From Cervus elaphus (lineage: Eukaryota; Chordata; Mammalia; Artiodactyla; Cervidae), in the NCBI RefSeq assembly GCF_910594005.1, contig NC_057848.1, forward strand, positions 138,146,155 through 138,210,154: a stretch of DNA of 64,000 nt. The letters run 5' to 3'. The translations under genes were made by a program, and so were the position numbers. The notes under the pieces were generated by a model. The model was not told the origin of the DNA. It made no database searches and saw only the letters and a list, made by a program, of their open reading frames with translations. Below are positions 57,472 to 64,000 of this stretch, piece after piece (position 1 is the first letter of the stretch; every line of letters begins with the position of its first letter).

Positions 57472-57870
57472 TGAGAGTTGGACCATAGAGAAGGCTGAGT
57501 GCTAAAGAACTGATGCTTTTGAACTGTGGTGTTGGAGAAGACTCTTGAGAGTCCCTTGGACAGCAAGGAGATCAAACCAGTCAATCCTAAAGGAAATTAA
57601 CCATGAATATTCATTGGAAGGACTGATGCTGAAGCTGAAGCTCCAATACTTTGGCCACTTGATGCAAAGGGCTGACTCATTGGAAGAGACCCTGATGCTG
57701 GGAAAGATTGAGGGCAGGAGGAGAAAGGGATGACAGAGGATGAGATGCTTGGATGGCATCACCAACTCGATGGACATGAGTTTGAGCAGGAGATGGTGAA
57801 GGACAGGGAAGCCTGGCATGTTGCAGTCCATGGGGTTGCAATGAATCGGACACTGTTGAGTGACTTAACA
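57472..57870 (+). mobile_element. BovB 3' tail inside array unit 2
   Basis: Sense BovB tail with a frame containing QSILKEINHEYSLEGLMLKL. Flanking 'aaataaatgaa' and 'aaataagtgaa' are a likely target duplication. Confidence 0.85.
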
Positions 57871-57957
57871 GCTACAAATAAGTGAAGTCTTCCACTTTAT
57901 CTGAAGTATTTTAGCTTTTTATGTAAGTGTCCATGTTTATTGTTTCTCAGTAACAAT

Positions 57958-58035
57958 TTGGGGCCCTGGAAACTGGCATTGTGGCATCCCTGTTTGGCAG
58001 GTTCACCCTTGTCAGTGATTATGGGAACTGTGGCT
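57958..58035 (+). repeat. Ferritin-tail tandem array, third partial unit
   Basis: 'ggggccctggaaactggcat' followed by 'ccctgtttggcaggttcacc' is a third, more decayed ferritin C-terminal copy (G-A-L-E-T-G-I, then LFGRFTL). Similarity fades after about 58035. Confidence 0.65.
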
Positions 58036-58625
58036 TAGGCTGACGGCTGCATAGACACAGGTATGACTTTATATAGTTAGCAGTGCGAGGCATATATGCT
58101 GCTGCTGTTATAAAACTTCTGCCTTTGTTTTTTTTTTCCTTTGTACAACTTCTAATAATTTGGTAGAGAAAGAAAACCCTACTTATTACACAGTTTGAAA
58201 ATTTAACACAGTAGCTGAACATCAAATTTTTGATAGTGAATGTATAGTAGATTGAATTTCGTTTAGAGAAATGAGTCATAAGGACCTTGTCCAATAACTG
58301 ATAGCCACCAATAGAAATTTCAGAAGGTGAAAATAGAAGGTTGTGTAAAAGGGGACACAATAATCAAGAAGTGTTTTTTAAATACTAACTACATCCAAAT
58401 GCTATTATCATACAGTTTTCACCTTTAATATACTAGCACTCTAAATTAGATTAATAGATCTCCCTATGTGGAATTATTCCTGGAATGAAACTTACTTTGT
58501 CACTGTTTATTTGCTTTGGTGTCAGTTTTTGAGCTATAATATTGTATAATATTAAGATGTGTAGTGTGTTGATTTATATACATATATTGTGAGATGACAA
58601 CCCCCAAAGCCTTAGCTAAAAACTC
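58036..58625. other. Single-copy intron
   Basis: No recognised gene. A 113-codon minus-strand frame at 58360-58019 has no family match. Confidence 0.4.
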
Positions 58626-58965
58626 TGTCACCTCACATATTTACCATTTCTTTTTGGTAGTCAGAACATTTAAGAACTACAATCTTAGCAACAATCTTAA
58701 CAACATTAGCAACAGGTATTAATTATAATGACTATGCTGCACATTAGATTCCCCAAAGCTTGTACCTTTTGGTTAACATCTCCCCCCTTTCCCCTGCCCC
58801 TAGCCTTCGGTAACCACCATTTTACTGAGTTTTGCTTTTTCAGATTCCACATGTAAGTGATAGAATGCAATATTTGCCCAACTTACTTTACTTAGAATAA
58901 TACCCTCAAGGTTCATTCTAGTTGTTAAAAACATAAGGATTTCCATCTTTCTCGTGACTGAATAA

Positions 58966-59040
58966 TATGTGTGTGTTTGTGTGTGTGTATATGGAGATAT
59001 ATATATATATGCACACACTTGTATAAACACACGTATATAT
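58966..59040. repeat. TG/TA microsatellite within L1
   Basis: Imperfect (TG)n then (TA)n then CACA, for example 'gtgtgtgtgtatatggagat'. Confidence 0.75.
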
Positions 59041-59676
59041 ATCACATCATCTTTATCCATTCATCTATTGATAGACACATTCTTTCCATATGTAGGCTCT
59101 TGTGAATAATGTTGCATTGAATATGGAGATGCAGATACCTCATTGATACCCTGTTTTCATTTATTTTAGATAAATGCCCAGAGAAGGAATTGCAGAATCA
59201 TATGGTAGTTCTACTTTTAATTTTTTGAGGAGCATTCATACTGATTTTCATACTGGCTGTATCAATTTGCATTCCCAGAACAGTACCCAAAGGATCCATT
59301 TTTTTCACATCCTCTCCAACACTTACCTCTTTTCTTTTTAATGATAGCCATTCTAATAGATGTGAGGTGATATCTCATTGTGGTTTTGATTTGTATTTCC
59401 CGGATAATTGTGATGTTGAACACCTTTTTGTGTACCTGTTAGCCATTTTTATGTCTTTGGAACAATGTCTACTCAGGTCCTCTGACCACTTTTTAATTAG
59501 GTTTTTTTTTTTAAACTATTGAGTTGTGTGAGTTCTTTATATATTCAGTATATTAACCCCTTATCAGATATAAGATTTACCTGTTTGCTTTACTGATGGT
59601 GTCTCTTGCCATACAGAACTTTTTTTAGTTTGATGTAGTCCTACTTACTTATTTTTGCTTGTACTTTTAGTGTCAT

Positions 59677-59871
59677 GGGCTTACCTGGTGGCTCAGCTGG
59701 TAAAGAATCCGCCTGCAATGCGGGAGACCTGGGTTCAATCCCTGGGTTGGGAAGATCCTCTGGAGAAGAGAATGGCAACCCACTCCAGTATTGGCCTGGA
59801 GAATTCCATGGACTGTATAGTCCATGGGGTCGCAAAGAGTTGGACACAACTGAGTGACTTTCAGTTTCACT
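59677..59871 (+). mobile_element. Bov-tA SINE with TSD, inside L1
   Basis: Sense Bov-tA. 'ttttagtgtcat' flanks it exactly at 59665-59676 and 59872-59883. Confidence 0.93.
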
Positions 59872-62175
59872 TTTTAGTGTCATATCCACAAAATTGTTGC
59901 CGGGACAAAAATCTAAGAAGTTTTTCCTATGTTATCTTCTTCCAGCACCTTAATGGCTTCAGATCTCATGTTTAAGTCTTTAATCTTTTTCAAGTTAATT
60001 TTTGAGGGGTGTACAAGGGTCCAGTTTCATTCTTCTGCATGTGGTTGTCTATTTTTCCAACACCATTTAACAAAGAGACTATCCTTTCCTAACTGAATAT
60101 TCTTGGCTCCCTTATCAAATATTAGTTGGCCCTATATGCATGGGTTTATATCTGAGCTCTTATGTTCCATTGGACCATGTGTGTGTTTTATGCCAGTACC
60201 ATACTGCTTTGATCACTAAAGCTTCTGTATTATAGTTCAAATCACACCCTTTGGGGTGTCTTGTGCATTTTTAGAAATTACAGGGTTTTTTCCCTGTTTC
60301 TGTAAAAAGTGTGATTGAAATTTTGATGGAAATTGCACTGCATGTACAGATGGCTTTGGCTAGTATGGACCTTTTAACCATATCAATTCTTTTACTTAGT
60401 GCACACAGTATAATATTCATTTTATTGGATCTTCCATTTTTTATCAAGATCTTAAAATTTTCAGCATACATATCTTTAACCGACTTGATTCAGTTTACTT
60501 TTAAGTATTTTATTGCTTTTTTATTTTATTGTGAATAAGATTTTATTTTTCAGGTGTCTTGTGTACAGAAAAATGCAACTGTTGATGTTATTTTTGTATC
60601 CTGCAACTTTTCTGAATTTCTTGATTAGTTACAGCAGGGTTTGGGGGAATTCTTTAGGACTTCCTGTATATAAAATCATATGATCTGCAAAGACATGTTG
60701 ACTTCTTCCTTTCCAATATGGATGCTTTTTATTTCTTTTTTTTTTTTTTTGCCTGGTTGCTACAGCTGGGCCTTCCAGTACTATGTTGAATAGGAGTGAT
60801 GAGAGTGGGTTTCTTGACTTGTTCTTGATCTTAGAAGAAAAGCTTTCAAATTTTTAGCATTGCAGATGATGTTAGCTGTGGACTTGTTCTATGTGGCTTG
60901 TATTAGTGTCCTCTCTATACCAAATTTTTAAGAATTTTTATCATGAACAGATGTTGTATTTTATTAATCCTTTTTCTTCATCTGTTCAGGTGATCATATG
61001 ATTTTTATCTTCCATTCTATTAATGTAGTGGGATCAGTTTTTGATTTGCATATGTGAAACTGTCCTTCCATCCCAGTGATAAATCCCACTTGATCATAGA
61101 ATATGACCTTTTTAATGTGCTGCTCAATTCAGTTTGCAAAGGTTATGTTGAGAATATTTGCATCTACATCAAATAGGGACATTGACCCGTAATTTCTTTT
61201 CCTGGAGTGTCCTTACCTGGCTTTTGGTATTAGGGTAACGCTAGCCTTGTGAGATGATTTTTGGAGTGTTCCCTATTCGCAATTTTTGGAAATCTTTGAG
61301 AAGGATTGGTGTTACTTCTTTTTTAAAATGTTTGGTGGGATTCACCAGGGAAACCATCTGGTCCTGGCTTTTCTTTGGAAGACCTTTTTCATTTGTGATT
61401 CAATCTCTTTATTCAGTATTGTTCTGTTCAAGTTTTCTGTTTCTTCCTGATTCAGTCATGTTTCTCAGAATTTACCCATTTCTTTTAGGTGCCAATTTGT
61501 TGGTGTATAGTTGTTTATAGGATCTCAGTATCCTTTGTATTTCTGTGGTATCAGTTGTAATGTCTTCTCTTTCATTTCTGAGTCTTTTCTCTTTTTCTTA
61601 GTCTAGCCAAAGGTTGTCAATTTCATTTATTTTTCTTGATGTATGCATTTGTCACTATGCAGTTCCCTCTTAGAACTATTTTTTATGCGTCCCATTTGTT
61701 TTCATATGCTATGTTTCCATCTTTTTTGTTTCAAGATAATATTCTGTTTCCCTTTTGAATTCTTCTTTGACCCATTGGTTGTTCAGCAGTGTGTTTTTTT
61801 ATTTCCACATATGTGATTTTTCCATCTTTCCTTCAATTACTAATGTCTAGTTTCATAATATTGTGCTCAGGAAAGGTACTTGGTATGGTTTCAGTCTTAT
61901 TAAATTTGCTATGTCTTGTTCTGTGACATCACATGATCTATCCTGGAGACTGTTTCTTGTGTGCTTGAGAAGAAAGTGTGTATTCTGCTGCTGGACCACC
62001 AGCGAAGTCCTGGAATCTTTTTTTGTTGCTGTTGTTTTGTTTTTGTATTTAACACAGGTTTTTCCTTTGTGTGTTTGGGATTGGTTATTGATGATGATTG
62101 TGACCCTTTGGTCCTGTCATGTTTACTTGATGTTTTTCATGTTCCTTAAAGTTTTACTTGGCTGTCTTTTCTTTT

Positions 62176-62233
62176 AAATGTATTTGTTTTTTATTGAAGG
62201 ATAATTGCTTTACAGAATTTTGCTGTTTTCTGT
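62176..62233 (-). mobile_element. 58-base L1 tail insertion with long TSD
   Basis: 'ttattgaaggataattgctt' is a ruminant L1 3' terminus. It is flanked by an exact 18-base duplication, 'ttggctgtcttttctttt', at 62158-62175 and 62234-62251. Confidence 0.85.
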
Positions 62234-62270
62234 TTGGCTGTCTTTTCTTTTGAAGCAGTAGTCACTTCCT

Positions 62271-63632
62271 ACAATCTTTACTAATTGCCTTCAGGAGAAA
62301 AATACCTGCTCTGAGCCCTGGTAGTGAGGCTTTCTCAGATCTTCTGGAGATACAGCTGCTCCACACTTCTTCCTCCCTCTTGTGGCAGAATTCTTCAGCT
62401 TTCTCCTAAGCCTTCTCTTGATCCTGCACTGCATCAGGCCAAGAGTTGACAGTCTCAGTTTTATTTTCCAAAAACTGGCACTAAATCTCAAGTTTGTCGT
62501 CTTTCCCTAGCCTATAGAATTGGGTGATTTCCTGCAGATGCTCACTAGCCATTTTCCAAGGCTTTCCCTTGCCATCACCACTGGGAGCACACACACGGAG
62601 CTGACCAAAGTGTGGGGGGGGTGTGTGTGTAGAGGCGGCGTGCTGAGTACTGAGGGTACCCAGGGGTCAACTGGGGGGTCAGTTGGGATCATCCATGGGG
62701 GGCATTGCCAGTGCTTGTATGCAGGTCTCTTGATGGAGTCAGGCACAGTAGGATCTAGGTCCGTTTAATACCCTCTTAGAGGCCTATCTGCCGCGCTCTC
62801 AGCTTCTTCCTGCCCCCAGTCATTTAGTATTCCTTTCTAGTGTGTCTGAAATTTGTATCACTTTTTCCAGTGGTATGTTGGAACTTTTCCTCTGGGAACC
62901 TGGACTTCCACAAAGGTTCTCACATCTGTGGGTGACTGCGTAAAACAGTATTTCCAGGGGTTCCTGGACTGGGGCCAAGAGAAACTGGAACTGGTTCATG
63001 GGCCACCCTAGGAGTCATACCTGAGACCAAGTGTATATGCCCTTTGCTCAGTGTGTGGGTAGTTGCAACTCCTTTTGGGATACTTGGCGTATGGAGCTGG
63101 ATCATCCCACAGCTCCCATGAAGCATTTTTGTCCACAATTGGATGTCAAATTGTTGTTGAAAGGGAACGAAGATGCTGGTTATTAAGCTGGGGCTTTTTG
63201 CCAGGGATACTTTGGAGGTGAAGGTTAGGGAAGACATGCCTTGTAAAATCTGGGATGCCTATTAGATATCCAAATGGAATTGTCATGCTGGTGGATGGAA
63301 AAATGAATCTGGAGCTCAGGAGGAGGTCTTGTATTGAAATATACATATGAGAGGCATCAGCTATAGAAGATGTTGAGGTCAAGGGAGTGGATAAGCTCAC
63401 TGGAAAGCGGGTGGAGAGAAAGTATGGCACAGCCAGCCCCCCACCCAGGGTGGCTAACTGTAGGTGGTGAGTTGAGGCATTGGAGCTCTGAGAGAGCTGC
63501 TTGACCATTAGCTCATTCCAGACTGTGGCCACCTGGGTCCACACCACTGGCCCCAAATCAGCCTGTTCCTGACCTCAGTGTGGCTTCAGGTTTCTCCTTT
63601 GAGAATGTGGAAAAGAGTGAGCATTTTACTTT
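62271..63632. other. Single-copy or unassigned sequence
   Basis: No recognised gene. 63150-63460 reads like an old dispersed repeat ('ctggagctcaggaggaggtc') that I cannot name. A 136-codon minus-strand frame there (63556-63146) has no domain. A short GT-rich run lies near 62610-62630. Confidence 0.35.
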
Positions 63633-63646
63633 GTCTTCATGACTGT

Positions 63647-63855
63647 TAGTGCTAAGTCACTTTAGTCATATCTGACTCTTTTGTGACCCCACGGACTGTA
63701 GCCCACCAGGCTCCTCTGTCTATAGGATTTCCCAGGCAAGAATACTGGAGTGGGTTGCCATTTCCTTCACCAGGGGATCTTCCCGACCCAAAGATTGAAC
63801 CCGTGTCTCTTATGTCTCCTGCATTGGCTGGTGGGTTCCTTATCTCTAGCGCCAC
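63647..63855 (-). mobile_element. Bov-tA SINE with TSD
   Basis: Antisense Bov-tA; exact 12-base duplication 'cttcatgactgt' at 63635-63646 and 63856-63867. Confidence 0.92.
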
Positions 63856-64000
63856 CTTCATGACTGTGGGTTGAAAGAAATTATTTCTCAGCTAAAGGAA
63901 GATTCCCCAAGGAAATGATCTGCTTTTTTATGTCTGTCTTTTTTTTTCTGTTCCCTTTTATTTTTTTAGTAGGGAGAACAATTTACTTGTTTATCTGCAC

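Larger units (their letters stand above)
56895..57957 (+). repeat. Ferritin-tail tandem array, unit 2, with SINE and BovB insertions
   Basis: It starts with a second ferritin C-terminal copy at 56895-56970: GALEASMAEFLFDKLILCC in frame. It then follows unit 1 ('ataaaaacatgtcctataat' near 57143; 'ccactttatctgaagt' near 57892). It has been lengthened by the SINE at 57221-57434 and the BovB tail at 57472-57870. Confidence 0.7.
58630..62270 (-). mobile_element. Long old L1 LINE, antisense (3' end through ORF2)
   Basis: Antisense L1 text is continuous for about 3.6 kb: 'ttttgctttttcagattcca' near 58831, 'ttgatttgtatttcccggat' near 59387, 'ttttatttcttttttttttt' near 60729, 'cccttttgaattcttctttg' near 61751. 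It is broken by many stops and interrupted by SINE and L1-tail insertions. Confidence 0.8.
37270..64000 (+). other. PRRG1: Presumed next PRRG1 intron, running off the window
   Basis: It starts with donor 'gtgagt'. I searched by eye for the expected continuation after ENNEKT (KEFWSTYTKAQQ-like) and saw none. The whole remainder, including the ferritin-like array, is therefore read as intron; the end is not in view. Confidence 0.6.

Noticed and set aside
63146..63556. 136-codon minus-strand frame
   Set aside because: It lies in what looks like an old dispersed repeat, with no domain or start context.

Overview
This is a ruminant (bovid) genomic window. The interspersed repeats show this: BovB LINEs and their tails, Bov-tA and Bov-A2 SINEs, CHR-type SINEs and young bovine-type L1 copies, over older mammalian L1, L2, MIR, MER5A and Tigger-like relics. 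I cannot tell which bovid it is. The one host gene recognised by its exons is PRRG1 (transmembrane Gla protein 1, X-linked in human), so the window is probably X-chromosomal.

PRRG1 lies on the + strand. An exon at about 3398-3450 carries the start codon and three codons plus one base. A 33.7 kb intron follows, then the Gla-domain exon at 37109-37269. No later PRRG1 exon was recognised, so 37270-64000 is read as the next intron and the transmembrane and proline-rich exon(s) should lie beyond the window.

Two retro-derived loci sit inside PRRG1 introns. At about 20.9-23 kb there is an intronless, uninterrupted E2F6-like reading frame of 289 codons. It is preceded by a CpG-rich segment with NRF1-like, YY1-like and E2F-like motifs. 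It is the best candidate for a functional, under-described gene here. At 55.78-56.35 kb there is a ferritin heavy-chain-like pseudogene with several stops and frameshifts, preceded by a GC-box minisatellite and a pair of TATA-like boxes. Its 3' end is repeated twice more downstream (about 56.9 and 57.96 kb) as a diverged tandem array later interrupted by SINE and BovB insertions.

Region by region: 1-2.56 kb is an old antisense L1 with a nested L1 3' end. 2.57-4.2 kb is the PRRG1 start exon and single-copy flanks. 4.2-11.3 kb holds three BovB insertions, one a head-to-head inverted structure. 12-19.7 kb is L1, MER5A, Tigger-like and SINE material. 20.7-23.4 kb is the E2F6-like retrogene. 24.6-27.4 kb is a bovine L1 with an intact 5' end and no 3' end. 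27.6-36.8 kb is mostly single-copy intron with SINEs, a BovB tail and a short L1 with a possible 3' transduction. 36.8-37.3 kb is a CpG-containing segment and the Gla exon. 37.3-43.2 kb is old L1 plus a twin-primed young L1. 43.2-49.3 kb has SINEs, a 2.1 kb BovB and an L1M tail. 49.3-55.4 kb is single-copy sequence with scattered repeats. 55.4-58.1 kb is the ferritin-like array. 58.6-62.3 kb is a long antisense L1.

No rRNA, functional tRNA, CRISPR or bacterial features were seen. All calls come from reading the sequence and from recalled family consensus; no alignment or database search was run.
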